A DNA stretch of 64,000 bases from Paenibacillus sp. BIC5C1 (GTDB lineage Bacteria > Bacillota > Bacilli > Paenibacillales > Paenibacillaceae), in NCBI RefSeq assembly GCF_032399705.1, contig NZ_CP135922.1:6634001-6698000 (forward strand). The letters run 5' to 3'. Both the position numbers and the translations under genes were made by a program. The notes under the pieces are model-generated. The model ran no database searches. It was not told where the DNA came from and saw nothing but the letters and a program-made list of their open reading frames with translations. Numbering within the stretch: position 1 is the stretch's first letter; each line of letters starts with the position of its first letter. This document shows positions 48,343 through 56,791 of this stretch, in pieces.

Positions 48343-50667
48343 TTATTCTAAACTTTTTAACGATTCAATCATATTAATTCGGGAAACCTTTCTCCGAAGC
48401 ATCAAGTTAGAGAGCGTGGTAAGCAAAAATGCAATCATGATTGAAATTAGCATAACAAATATATTTATCTGATCTGGGATTTGTTGATGGGTACTCGACA
48501 GCGCCTCAATGATAATGGAATACATGTATACACTGATCGGCAGTGCTATAATGACCGCAAAGGTGGTGAGTATCATGTTTTCAGAGAAGATAAGTCTATT
48601 TATTTTAAATTTTTGATAACCCAATACCTTAAGAGTAGCCAGCTCGCGATTTCTTTCATAAATGTTGATGGAGGATATGGTGTAGATGGCGCCAAACGAA
48701 AGAATAACAGCACTAATGATAAACATGATAAAGATAAAACTATTCTGCTTCATAATAAATTGTGCAGATTTTTTCAAATCATCCTTGTCCGCGATTGTAT
48801 CTACCAGATTGTCTTGTTCGAAGAACTGTCGTACGTTAGTAAGGTCTGTGGCATTGCTAGCTTTCACTAGAATAGTGGTTGGGTTGTAGTCGATCCCAAA
48901 ACTCTCCAGATACGCTATCGAGCAAAAGAAAGACGGATTGGAATACTGATTAGATATTTGTGCAACCTTCATATCGACCGTTTTATTCGCAAACGAAGGA
49001 TCAGTGAATCGAATTCGGATCGTATCTCCTATCGCAACCTTATAGTGATCCGCATACGATTTGGGTACCAGCACGCCATTGTCCATAAGCGACATCGGAT
49101 TGTCTTTCTCGTCGAAAAATTGAATAAGAGTGTTATCCTTCTCCATAACGGTCAACGTGGCGTTCTCATGAGCATCGCCCTTGGCGAATTCCACGGGAAA
49201 GGTCGATTGATAGTATCTGCTTTCAATCCCGGTGGGTAGCTCCACCTTCTCTAATTCTGCTCCCCTCGTGTATTCGACCTTCAAATCATAGGTATTTACC
49301 TCTTCGATCTGATCGGCCACTCTTTGCAAGGACGTTTGCGTCCCGAAAGCAGTGATCAATAACACCGTGCTCACCACAACGCCAACGGAGCTAGCTATCG
49401 CCTTTTGCTTATTAAGAAAGATGTTTCTCAAAATGAGCTTATTGCTATAGGAAATGCGTCTCCAGATTTCCGGAAGCCGTTCAATGAGTAACTTCTTCAT
49501 CTTCTTGGGCGGTTTAGGCCTCATCGCCTGCGCTGCGTTTTCTCGCAGAATACCTATGCCGCTCAAGTAACAAGCTAGCATGCCGAATGCGCTAGAGAAC
49601 AGGATAGGTGTAACTACCGAGAAGGGGGATAGGGAGAAGGTAATGCCCGGCAGCGAATAGGATCTAGCATTCGACGCCTCAATCATTGGAACAAATATGA
49701 TTGCCGAAACGATACAACCAAGAATGGAACCTATGATCCCCACAAGCACCGGAAACCCCATGTAATGGAGCATGATGCTGCTGTTCTTCACTCCTAACGC
49801 CTTCATAATTCCTACTTGGTTCCTTTGCGAATCAATAATCCTTGACATGGTGAGGAAGAGAATGATCGCTTCGATGATAAAGAAAACCAGCGGAATAACC
49901 TTGCTCATCAATTTATTGTTATAGACTGTTTGTTGAAGCTGCGAGTAATTGAATGTTCGCTCTTTACTTATTTGACTTACATAAGAAAGTTGTTGAGACT
50001 GCGCTTCAACATTTTGGCCTAATCGGTCTATATCGTACCCTTCTTCAGCCTCAATCAAAACCTCATTATAATAAAGGTTACCTGCGATTCGAGGAATTCC
50101 CCCTTCAGCCACATATGCAAATCCCGAAGTTTTATGATCCTGGGTTTCGTTCTTTTTGGCATATTCCACATTTTCGCCCAAGCCGCTAATGGTGAATGGC
50201 ACTTCCTGGTCATTGATGCTTAACTTCATTTGATCCCCGACTCTGTACTGGTGCTCCTTGGCGTAATGGGAATCAAGCAAGATTTGATCCTGGCGAGACG
50301 GAATGTTGCCCTCAATTATAGTAGGCGTATTAATGCTATTGATTTCGGGGATGGAGTGGATCTTTAAAGTTGCTTTAGTATCACCAAATGATTGCGTCGC
50401 ATCAAAGGTATACCGTCCCTCCACCTTCTTTATCCCCTCAATTCCACTCAACTTCGACATATCCTGCTTGGATACTTGGTCGTAGTAAACATTTAAATCA
50501 CTTAAATTATGGGTTTGAAAGTAATCCTTCGAATAAGAGCTAAGGTTATCACTTAACGTAACCAGCCCCGTGTAGAAAAAGGCCCCTATGGTGATAACCA
50601 ATACAAAGGCCAGAAATTGACCGATTGATTGCTTGATATCCCTTATCAATTTTTTGAATAATTTCAT
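48343..50667 (-). CDS. MacB/FtsX-type ABC transporter permease
   Basis: A 774-residue membrane protein with two FtsX domains. It has an N-terminal helix (FLAFVLVITIGAFFYTGLVTL), a large extracytoplasmic domain of about 200 residues, a first helix cluster around 250-390, a central helix with a second extracytoplasmic domain, and a last three-helix cluster (ending NLMLRRKVSRINMIESLKSLE). The two extracytoplasmic parts resemble MacB periplasmic-core domains. The ATG at 50667 overlaps the ATPase stop as TGATG. With the upstream ATPase it should form an exporter or mechanotransmission-type complex acting on peptides or lipids. The region is AT-rich compared with the rest of the window. Confidence 0.88.
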   Translation of the reverse strand: MKLFKKLIRDIKQSIGQFLAFVLVITIGAFFYTGLVTLSDNLSSYSKDYFQTHNLSDLNVYYDQVSKQDMSKLSGIEGIKKVEGRYTFDATQSFGDTKATLKIHSIPEINSINTPTIIEGNIPSRQDQILLDSHYAKEHQYRVGDQMKLSINDQEVPFTISGLGENVEYAKKNETQDHKTSGFAYVAEGGIPRIAGNLYYNEVLIEAEEGYDIDRLGQNVEAQSQQLSYVSQISKERTFNYSQLQQTVYNNKLMSKVIPLVFFIIEAIILFLTMSRIIDSQRNQVGIMKALGVKNSSIMLHYMGFPVLVGIIGSILGCIVSAIIFVPMIEASNARSYSLPGITFSLSPFSVVTPILFSSAFGMLACYLSGIGILRENAAQAMRPKPPKKMKKLLIERLPEIWRRISYSNKLILRNIFLNKQKAIASSVGVVVSTVLLITAFGTQTSLQRVADQIEEVNTYDLKVEYTRGAELEKVELPTGIESRYYQSTFPVEFAKGDAHENATLTVMEKDNTLIQFFDEKDNPMSLMDNGVLVPKSYADHYKVAIGDTIRIRFTDPSFANKTVDMKVAQISNQYSNPSFFCSIAYLESFGIDYNPTTILVKASNATDLTNVRQFFEQDNLVDTIADKDDLKKSAQFIMKQNSFIFIMFIISAVILSFGAIYTISSINIYERNRELATLKVLGYQKFKINRLIFSENMILTTFAVIIALPISVYMYSIIIEALSSTHQQIPDQINIFVMLISIMIAFLLTTLSNLMLRRKVSRINMIESLKSLE

Positions 50668-51371
50668 CACCACTCAATCCCTTCAACGCTTTGTTTATGC
50701 TCATTGACCGTTACGCTTTCGATTCTCCCACTTTTTACTCGAATAATTTTATCCGCCATTGGCACAATTGCGGAGTTATGCGTTACCAGCACAACACATT
50801 TTTTCGTTTCCGTGTTCAAATCCTGAAGCAGTTTCAAAACGGATTTACCAGTCACATAATCTAATGCACCAGTCGGCTCATCGCAGAGTAATAACAAGGG
50901 GTTCTTTGCAACAGCACGCGCTATTGCAACTCGCTGCTGTTCTCCTCCGGAGAGCTGAGACGGGAAGTTTTTTATCCGGTTCTTTAACCCGACTTGATTT
51001 AATATCTCTTTGGCATCCAAATGGTTTTTACATACTTCAGTTGCGAATTCAACGTTCTCTAAAGCATTCAAATTGGGGATTAAGTTATAGAATTGAAAAA
51101 CGAAACCTACCTTCTCGGCGCGATATCCTGTAAGTTTCTTTTCGTTGAAGCTAGTAATATCCTTATTCCCAACAGTCACTTTACCCGAGGTAGCCGTATC
51201 CATGCCACCAAGTATATTCAGAATCGTGCTTTTACCGGCTCCGCTTGCACCTAGAACAACCACGAATTCGCCCTCGTTAATGGAAAAGTCAACGCCGTTC
51301 AGCGCCTTGATCGGCACTTCACCAATTTTGTATTCTTTCGTTACGTTTCTAAATTCGATTAATGTTTTCAT
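50667..51371 (-). CDS. MacB/LolD-type ABC transporter ATPase
   Basis: A 234-residue ATPase with Walker [10 protein letters not shown] (41-49), Q-loop [10 protein letters not shown], signature [14 protein letters not shown], Walker [13 protein letters not shown] and the switch His in LVTHN, all intact. It belongs to the LolD/MacB branch that pairs with FtsX-type permeases, and it is coupled to the permease gene downstream. A strong promoter and a perfect 7-3-7 palindrome lie upstream. The divergent GntR-type gene is a candidate regulator. Confidence 0.93.
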   Translation of the reverse strand: MKTLIEFRNVTKEYKIGEVPIKALNGVDFSINEGEFVVVLGASGAGKSTILNILGGMDTATSGKVTVGNKDITSFNEKKLTGYRAEKVGFVFQFYNLIPNLNALENVEFATEVCKNHLDAKEILNQVGLKNRIKNFPSQLSGGEQQRVAIARAVAKNPLLLLCDEPTGALDYVTGKSVLKLLQDLNTETKKCVVLVTHNSAIVPMADKIIRVKSGRIESVTVNEHKQSVEGIEW

Positions 51372-51458
51372 AAAATCTTCTCTCCCTGTTATCTATTTGT
51401 CATACTTCTGGAGTGTCCTTTGGCAAGCATATTTTTATTTATGTAAGTATGTTAGTGT

Positions 51459-51511
51459 ATGAGTATGTTACTCATGTAGCATACTATAATTCCATTGCAA
51501 ACAATTGTCAA
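51459..51511 (-). promoter_or_regulatory. Strong promoter with downstream 7-3-7 palindrome for the MacB-like operon
   Basis: TTGACA (51511-51506), a 17-base spacer and TATAGT (51488-51483) on the minus strand. ATGAGTA-TGT-TACTCAT (51459-51475) is a perfect dyad at about +1 to +17, a classic repression site. About 90 bases of AT-rich leader with repeated GTATG-type sequence follow. Confidence 0.75.
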
Positions 51512-51565
51512 TAACTGGACTCAGTGTAAAAAAAATCATCAGTAACCCTTAAGAATGATTGTTTA

Positions 51566-51594
51566 TTGACAAATTTTCGCATATAAGTTATGTT
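51566..51594 (+). promoter_or_regulatory. Promoter of the GntR-ABC operon
   Basis: TTGACA (51566-51571), a 17-base spacer and TATGTT (51589-51594), about 45 bases before the regulator start. Confidence 0.7.
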
Positions 51595-51639
51595 TTCCTG
51601 CTAGATGTGTAACAAACTACAATGCTGAGTGGTGAGGTA

Positions 51640-52008
51640 ATGAGCGTCACTTTCGACGAAAAACAGCCAATTTTTCAACAAGTAGCAGATATCATTGAGG
51701 ACGATATTCTCAACGGAACTTACCGAGAGGACGAGCAAATTCTTTCCGTTGCTCAGTTTTCTCAGCTCTTTCAAATCAATCCAGCAACTGTTGTGAAGGG
51801 AATTGGCCTGCTTGTAAATGAAGAAATATTGTACAAAAAAAGAGGCCTTGGCATGTATGTCTCGTCTGATGCCAAACAAAAGATTAAGAATAAGCGAAGA
51901 GATCGTTTTTATAAGGAATTGCTGTCCAATCTCATTTGTGAAGCTGACAAACTTGAACTGGCAACTGGGGATATCATTGAGATGATTAAACAATTAAGGA
52001 AGGAATGA
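51640..52008 (+). CDS. GntR-family regulator, YtrA subgroup
   Basis: A 122-residue protein with a GntR-type winged helix: EKQPIFQQVADIIEDDILNGTY, then SVAQFSQLFQINPATVVKGI as the HTH and EEILYKKRGLGMYV as the wing. The C-terminal part is a short helix with no ligand domain, as in YtrA. The start follows GTGAGG. It is the first gene of an operon with an ABC ATPase and a membrane protein, which is the usual YtrA setting, where the operon responds to cell-envelope-active compounds. This sensing role is family knowledge, not seen here. Confidence 0.9.
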   Translation: MSVTFDEKQPIFQQVADIIEDDILNGTYREDEQILSVAQFSQLFQINPATVVKGIGLLVNEEILYKKRGLGMYVSSDAKQKIKNKRRDRFYKELLSNLICEADKLELATGDIIEMIKQLRKE

Positions 52009-52015
52009 ATTCATT

Positions 52016-52885
52016 GTGAGCATCTTGGTGAGTTGCAACAATTTGAATAAGAAATATGGTCGAACCTATGCATTACGAGATCTGGATATACAGCTAGAGG
52101 AAAACGTTATTTATGGCTTGCTCGGACGAAACGGCGCAGGCAAAACAACCTTGCTAAACATCATAGCAGGTGGACTCTTCGCGAATGACGGCAGCATTGA
52201 GGTAAGAGGTAAAAAGCTGGGTAAAGGAGTCCTTCCAGAAGATTGCTGTTTCGTACGGGAGAATAACAAGCTATTTGGAGGAGCTCGATTGATTGAAATT
52301 TTGCAGTTCGCTGCAAATTTCTATCCCAATTGGGACTGGACATTAGCTCATAAGCTTCTTCAAACGTTTGAGCTTGATCCCAACAAAAAAATCAAACAGC
52401 TCTCAAGAGGCACAGAATCACTCGTAGGAAACATCATCGGTCTGTCTAGCCGATCGTCGTTGACATTATTTGACGAACCAGTGCTTGGACTTGATGTATT
52501 GATGCGGGAAAGGTTTTACAAGGAGCTTTTGGAGGATTACGCCAATCATCCCCGTACAATTTTACTTTCTACGCATTTGATCGATGAAATCGCCCCAATT
52601 GCAGAAAGAGTCTATATCATTGATGAGGGCTCTCTCCTGCTTCATGACGAGATGAATCGGATACGGATGGCAGCTTATTTGATTCGCGGAAATTCAGATG
52701 CCGTAGCTTTGTTCACAAAAGGAAAGCGAGTATTACATACAGAATCTTACGGTCACGGAAAGCTTGCCGCCATCTACGAAAAATTCAACGATGAGGATAG
52801 GCTGCAGGCCCGCAAACTAGACATAACTATTGAAAATTTGACGCTTCAGAAGTTTTTTTCGTATTTGATCGAAGGAGGTCGTTAA
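52016..52885 (+). CDS. ABC transporter ATPase (Ytr/BcrA-like)
   Basis: A 289-residue ATPase from a GTG start. Walker A is GRNGAGKTT (37-45) and Walker B LTLFDEPVLGLD with the switch His in LLSTHLID. The signature reads KQLSRGTE in place of LSGGQ, a degenerate form that may affect activity. The C-terminal 80 residues form an extra domain. It starts 7 bases after the GntR stop and is followed after 1 base by the membrane gene. Confidence 0.9.
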   Translation: MSILVSCNNLNKKYGRTYALRDLDIQLEENVIYGLLGRNGAGKTTLLNIIAGGLFANDGSIEVRGKKLGKGVLPEDCCFVRENNKLFGGARLIEILQFAANFYPNWDWTLAHKLLQTFELDPNKKIKQLSRGTESLVGNIIGLSSRSSLTLFDEPVLGLDVLMRERFYKELLEDYANHPRTILLSTHLIDEIAPIAERVYIIDEGSLLLHDEMNRIRMAAYLIRGNSDAVALFTKGKRVLHTESYGHGKLAAIYEKFNDEDRLQARKLDITIENLTLQKFFSYLIEGGR

Positions 52886-52886
52886 A

Positions 52887-53564
52887 TTGGGTGCATTGAC
52901 CGTTCATTTAAAGGCGACCTATTTGCAAATGAGGATTTATATATGGATGGTCATTATTTTAATCCTCCTTGGCAGATTGGCAGAATTTATTGTTGGCCTC
53001 TTTATAGACAGCAGTCAAAACACAGGAATCGCGGATGGCAACCTGCTGCTGCTTATTTTGCTCATTTTCGCAATTGTTCTTCCGCTCAGCTATTACAACC
53101 GCATCGTTCATTTAGGAGCAAGCCGAAAACAATATTTTTTCGGACTTCAATTCGTTTATGTCGTGTGGGCAGTGGCCATCGCTTTATTCAATTCTTTATG
53201 GTCCATGCTTGAAGTGAATGTACTCCACAAAAACACCGTAAATCTTATTGAAGCGTTTCATTGGAATGAATTTGGCCTTGTAGGCTCTTTTCTCTATCAA
53301 ACCATTTTTTATTTAATGACGATGGCACTCCTAAGCATGCTGATCTCCGGCTACCACCACCTTGTTGGTTGGATGCTGTGGGTGCTATTCATTGTGGCGA
53401 TTCCAACCGGAACAGCGATTCCTGCGCTACGCGCTCACGTTGTATCTTTTTTTGAAGCATTGTTATTCAACGGCTCACTACTCAAGGGTATTGGATTTAA
53501 TCTTGTGCTTTTCATCGTTTTCGTGGCCGGTGGTTGGTTTTTCACAAAGGGGAGAACATACTAA
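52887..53564 (+). CDS. ABC-2-like membrane protein
   Basis: A 225-residue protein with six predicted membrane helices (for example IYIWMVIILILLGRLAEFIVGL and LLLLILLIFAIVLPLSYY). The TTG start follows GAAGGAGG. It is the presumed membrane partner of the ATPase. Only one permease gene is visible, so it probably works as a homodimer. Confidence 0.82.
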   Translation: MGALTVHLKATYLQMRIYIWMVIILILLGRLAEFIVGLFIDSSQNTGIADGNLLLLILLIFAIVLPLSYYNRIVHLGASRKQYFFGLQFVYVVWAVAIALFNSLWSMLEVNVLHKNTVNLIEAFHWNEFGLVGSFLYQTIFYLMTMALLSMLISGYHHLVGWMLWVLFIVAIPTGTAIPALRAHVVSFFEALLFNGSLLKGIGFNLVLFIVFVAGGWFFTKGRTY

Positions 53565-53600
53565 ACTATCTGGGTAGAAGCTTAGGTTACAATAATGACA

Positions 53601-53630
53601 TCGACAGATTTCCTGTTTAGCTCGTATAAT
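53601..53630 (+). promoter_or_regulatory. Promoter of the TagO-like gene
   Basis: TCGACA (53601-53606), an 18-base spacer and a perfect TATAAT (53625-53630). Transcription would start near 53637, which excludes the in-frame ATG at 53595. Confidence 0.75.
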
Positions 53631-53669
53631 AGGGGGAAATTGGTAGATAGGAGTGAATCAAGCGAATTT

Positions 53670-54629
53670 ATGGTATACATACTGGCTTTTATGCTGTCTT
53701 TTGCTGTCGTGGTTCTGCTTATTCCGCCGCTTGGTCGACTGGCACATCGGCTCGATTTTGTGGACAAGCCCCGAGAAGATGTGGAGCGCAAGCTGCACAG
53801 GCAGCCCATCCCGCTGACGGCAAGTTACGCGATATTTACTGGATTCTTCCTGACATACATTGCTCTTACGAAAGAAATTTCTTGGGAAACAGCGGCTCTG
53901 GTCGCTGGGGGAATGCTTCTATTAACGATTGGTACAGTCGATGACTGGTACAAAACGAAAGGCAAGGACTTCCCTGCCCTGCCTAAAATGATCATTCAAG
54001 TCTCGGCGGCAGTACTCGTATTTGCTTCCGGCATTGCGTTCACAGGATTTGTGAATCCCTTCAACTCCGAATACATCATGCTCCCGATCTGGCTGCAATT
54101 TATTCTGACGATCCTGTGGATCTTCGGTGTCACGACAGTCATTAACTTCACGGATGGTATGGACGGACTGGCAGGCGGTTTGTCTGCCATCTCAGCCATT
54201 ACACTGTTTATCGTTGCAATGACCAAAGGGCAAACCGATTCTGCCCTTATGGCCATTACGCTGGTCGGTGTAACCCTTGGGTATCTGAAATATAACAAAG
54301 CTCCCGCCAAAGTGTTTATGGGAGATGCAGGAGCTACGTTTCTCGGCTTTATCCTGGCGGTAATCGCCCTGGACGGTGCTTTCAAACAAGCAACTATGCT
54401 GTCCATCTTCATACCGATTCTGGCACTTGGTGTGCCAATCTTCGACAACATTTTTGTTGTCATCAAACGTTTCATTCAAGGTAAAGCCATCTATCAGGCA
54501 GATGCAAGTCAAGCTCACTATCGCTTGCTGCGTGCAGGTCTGAATCACAATCAGGTGGTTGGCGTCCTGTATCTTATCAGTACCTGCCTTTGCCTCTCGT
54601 CCATAATTTTGATGCTGGTGGAGATGTAA
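53670..54629 (+). CDS. tagO: WecA/TagO-type undecaprenyl-phosphate sugar-phosphate transferase
   Basis: A 319-residue polytopic enzyme of the MraY/WecA family with about ten helices. Motifs: Asp91-Asp92 (DDWYKTKG), the nucleotide-sugar motif NFTDGMDGLAGG (159-170), FMGDAGATFLGF and the C-terminal AHYRLLRAGLNHNQ. The family transfers a GlcNAc-phosphate group from UDP-GlcNAc to undecaprenyl phosphate, the first step of teichoic acid or related polymer synthesis at the inner membrane face. The start at 53670 is chosen for its position after the promoter, but the GGAG site is 16 bases away; the TTG at 53640 is an alternative. It is monocistronic. Confidence 0.86.
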   Translation: MVYILAFMLSFAVVVLLIPPLGRLAHRLDFVDKPREDVERKLHRQPIPLTASYAIFTGFFLTYIALTKEISWETAALVAGGMLLLTIGTVDDWYKTKGKDFPALPKMIIQVSAAVLVFASGIAFTGFVNPFNSEYIMLPIWLQFILTILWIFGVTTVINFTDGMDGLAGGLSAISAITLFIVAMTKGQTDSALMAITLVGVTLGYLKYNKAPAKVFMGDAGATFLGFILAVIALDGAFKQATMLSIFIPILALGVPIFDNIFVVIKRFIQGKAIYQADASQAHYRLLRAGLNHNQVVGVLYLISTCLCLSSIILMLVEM

Positions 54630-54667
54630 AATTAGAAACAAACGTTTCAACAAAAGGTGTAAAAAAA

Positions 54668-54703
54668 GAGACGAGCCCACTGATCCTGTGGCCCGTCTCT
54701 TTA
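54668..54703 (+). terminator. Terminator after the TagO-like gene
   Basis: GAGACGAGCCCAC pairs imperfectly with GTGGCCCGTCTC and TTT follows; A-runs before it suggest it also serves the convergent cyd operon. The rest to 54831 holds nothing else I recognise. Confidence 0.7.
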
Positions 54704-54831
54704 CTATGTTGCTGATGAATTGGACTACCCTTTAAAAGGGCACCAGCTACCATGTCGTGCACAAACCTCTGTCAACGCCCCTTACCTTACCCTACCCCAT
54801 ACCTGCCCCTGCCTGCACCTTATATTCAATT

Positions 54832-56790
54832 TTATCTGGAAGCTGCAGGCGGTAGCGGAACTGCAGGTTTCTGCCCATCTGCCCACCCCGGTCGATCAAG
54901 TTCAACGAGACGGCGATAACGCTCTTCCCGGATCAGCAATTGTTCGTGAGAACCCTGCATGGTAATCTGTCCATTTTCCATAAAAATAATTTCATCCATC
55001 CGTTCCGCTCCCATCAGGTGATGGGTGACCCAGATCATCGTTTTACCCTGCATGCTGTCCATAATCGTCCGTATGAGGGCTCGTTCCGTCACAGGATCAA
55101 GTCCTACCGTCGGTTCATCGAGAATAACGACAGGTGTTTCGCGAAGAAGTACCCGGGCCAGTGCAATCCGCTGTCTCTCTCCACCAGAGAAACGAAGTCC
55201 GGTCTCCAGCATCGGGGTGTGATAACCCTGCGGCAAAGATTCAATGAGATCGGATAAACCTACTTGCGCAGCCACTCGCTGGATTTCTTCATCTGTTGCA
55301 TGCGGACGGCCGATCCGCAGATTGTTGGCTACCGTTGTATCAAATAGATGTGGACTTTGGTTCAGCACCGCTATGACATCCGTTATATTTTCACCCATCG
55401 TTTGTACCGGAAGGTCATTGATCAATATGTTCCCGGCGGAAGGGAGCAACGCTCCCTGAATGAGCTTCAAAAGGGTTGATTTCCCACCGCCACTGCGACC
55501 GAGAATAGCCAAGCGTTTACCTTGAGGTAGATGAAGGGTTACCTCCTGCACCGCACAAGGAGCATCTGGCGTATAACGATAACTCACCTGTTTAATCTGA
55601 ATATCGGCTCGCAGTCTGGGTGGAATGCGCAGACGGATACGTCGATCCGAAACTCTTTCCGTAAGCTCCAGGGGACCCATCAGTTGTCCATGCGGTCCAG
55701 CTACCGGTTTGCTGCTTGATACTCCAGAGGTCCAATCCTCTTTGGCTCCGGCTGCTGCATTCGCTTCTTCAGTTCCAGACTGTTCCGGTCTATGTTCTTC
55801 ACCTTCCAAGTGCTGCAATCGCGTCAGCGATTCCCGATACTGCGGGATATGCTCCACGGCATCTCCTATGGGCAGCAGTGCTTCCGTGAGCGGAAACAAC
55901 ACAAGCACAAATGCAGCAATCATGACCGCAGGCAGCTGTCCCGAAGAAGCCGCATTTCCCGCCCATAAGGTCACGGATACCACCATTAGTCCGATCACAC
56001 ATTGGGCAACCAGATCACGCCAGCGCGTCCATTGCCGCAAGCGGAGTCGTAAACGATCCGCCTGTACTTCTGCCTCTTCCTGCCCACGCACAAATTCTTC
56101 AGCTCGTCCACTCGCTATCCAATCCCCGAGGCCAAGCACACCATCGGTCAGACGAGTGTACAACTTGGCATTCTCCCGCTTCAGCCGCACCCGCAACTTC
56201 CACGTCACACGGAGGGAAATGGCAGGCAGCACGGCAACCAGAAACAACATGTACAACCCCATCCACAGTGCAAAACCCAGATCAACGCTGCCAAAGGCCA
56301 CAACAGCTCCACCGTACATCATGAGCGCCGTAACCGCCGGAAATACCGTACGCAGGTAAATATCCTGCAGTCGTTCTACGTCCTCTGCAAGAGCACCAAG
56401 TACGTCTCCTGTCTGCATGCGAGAGCGCAGGAACAATGCCTGCGGCTCCAAAATCCGGTATAGCTTCACACGCTGATCCGCAAGCACACGCAGAACGGCA
56501 TCATGTCCGGCCAGTCGTTCGACATACCGGAATACGGCACGGAAAATTCCAAATGCACGAACACCTACGATAGGTACATATACCATCAAAATATTTTCAG
56601 GACGGAGCGCCGACTTGGAGATCAGAAACCCGGAGGTGAAGAGCAGCAGCACAGCACATAATGTAGCACATATCCCCAGCGCAATGACTGCCACGAGTCT
56701 CCAGCGGTACTGTGCCACGTACGGAGTGATCCAGCTATTCTTTTTGCTCCTGCTCCGGGCTGCTTCTGTCTGCTCATATCCGGCTTTCAT
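54832..56790 (-). CDS. cydC: Thiol reductant ABC exporter subunit CydC
   Basis: A 652-residue half-exporter with a six-helix type-1 membrane domain (about 20-320), a linker of about 70 residues rich in Glu/Ala/Ser and an ATPase. The ATPase shows Walker A GRSGGGKST, signature FSGGERQRIALA and Walker B VVILDEPTVGLD. It is the last gene of the cydABDC operon. With CydD it exports cysteine or glutathione-type thiols to the outer face, needed to assemble cytochrome bd haem. The long disordered insert between the two domains is larger than in Escherichia coli CydC. Confidence 0.92.
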   Translation of the reverse strand: MKAGYEQTEAARSRSKKNSWITPYVAQYRWRLVAVIALGICATLCAVLLLFTSGFLISKSALRPENILMVYVPIVGVRAFGIFRAVFRYVERLAGHDAVLRVLADQRVKLYRILEPQALFLRSRMQTGDVLGALAEDVERLQDIYLRTVFPAVTALMMYGGAVVAFGSVDLGFALWMGLYMLFLVAVLPAISLRVTWKLRVRLKRENAKLYTRLTDGVLGLGDWIASGRAEEFVRGQEEAEVQADRLRLRLRQWTRWRDLVAQCVIGLMVVSVTLWAGNAASSGQLPAVMIAAFVLVLFPLTEALLPIGDAVEHIPQYRESLTRLQHLEGEEHRPEQSGTEEANAAAGAKEDWTSGVSSSKPVAGPHGQLMGPLELTERVSDRRIRLRIPPRLRADIQIKQVSYRYTPDAPCAVQEVTLHLPQGKRLAILGRSGGGKSTLLKLIQGALLPSAGNILINDLPVQTMGENITDVIAVLNQSPHLFDTTVANNLRIGRPHATDEEIQRVAAQVGLSDLIESLPQGYHTPMLETGLRFSGGERQRIALARVLLRETPVVILDEPTVGLDPVTERALIRTIMDSMQGKTMIWVTHHLMGAERMDEIIFMENGQITMQGSHEQLLIREERYRRLVELDRPGWADGQKPAVPLPPAASR

Positions 56791-56791
56791 C

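Noticed and set aside
55625..56359. 244-codon open frame on the plus strand
   Set aside because: It is antisense to cydC, Ser/Arg/Thr-rich low-complexity translation, with no ribosome binding site.
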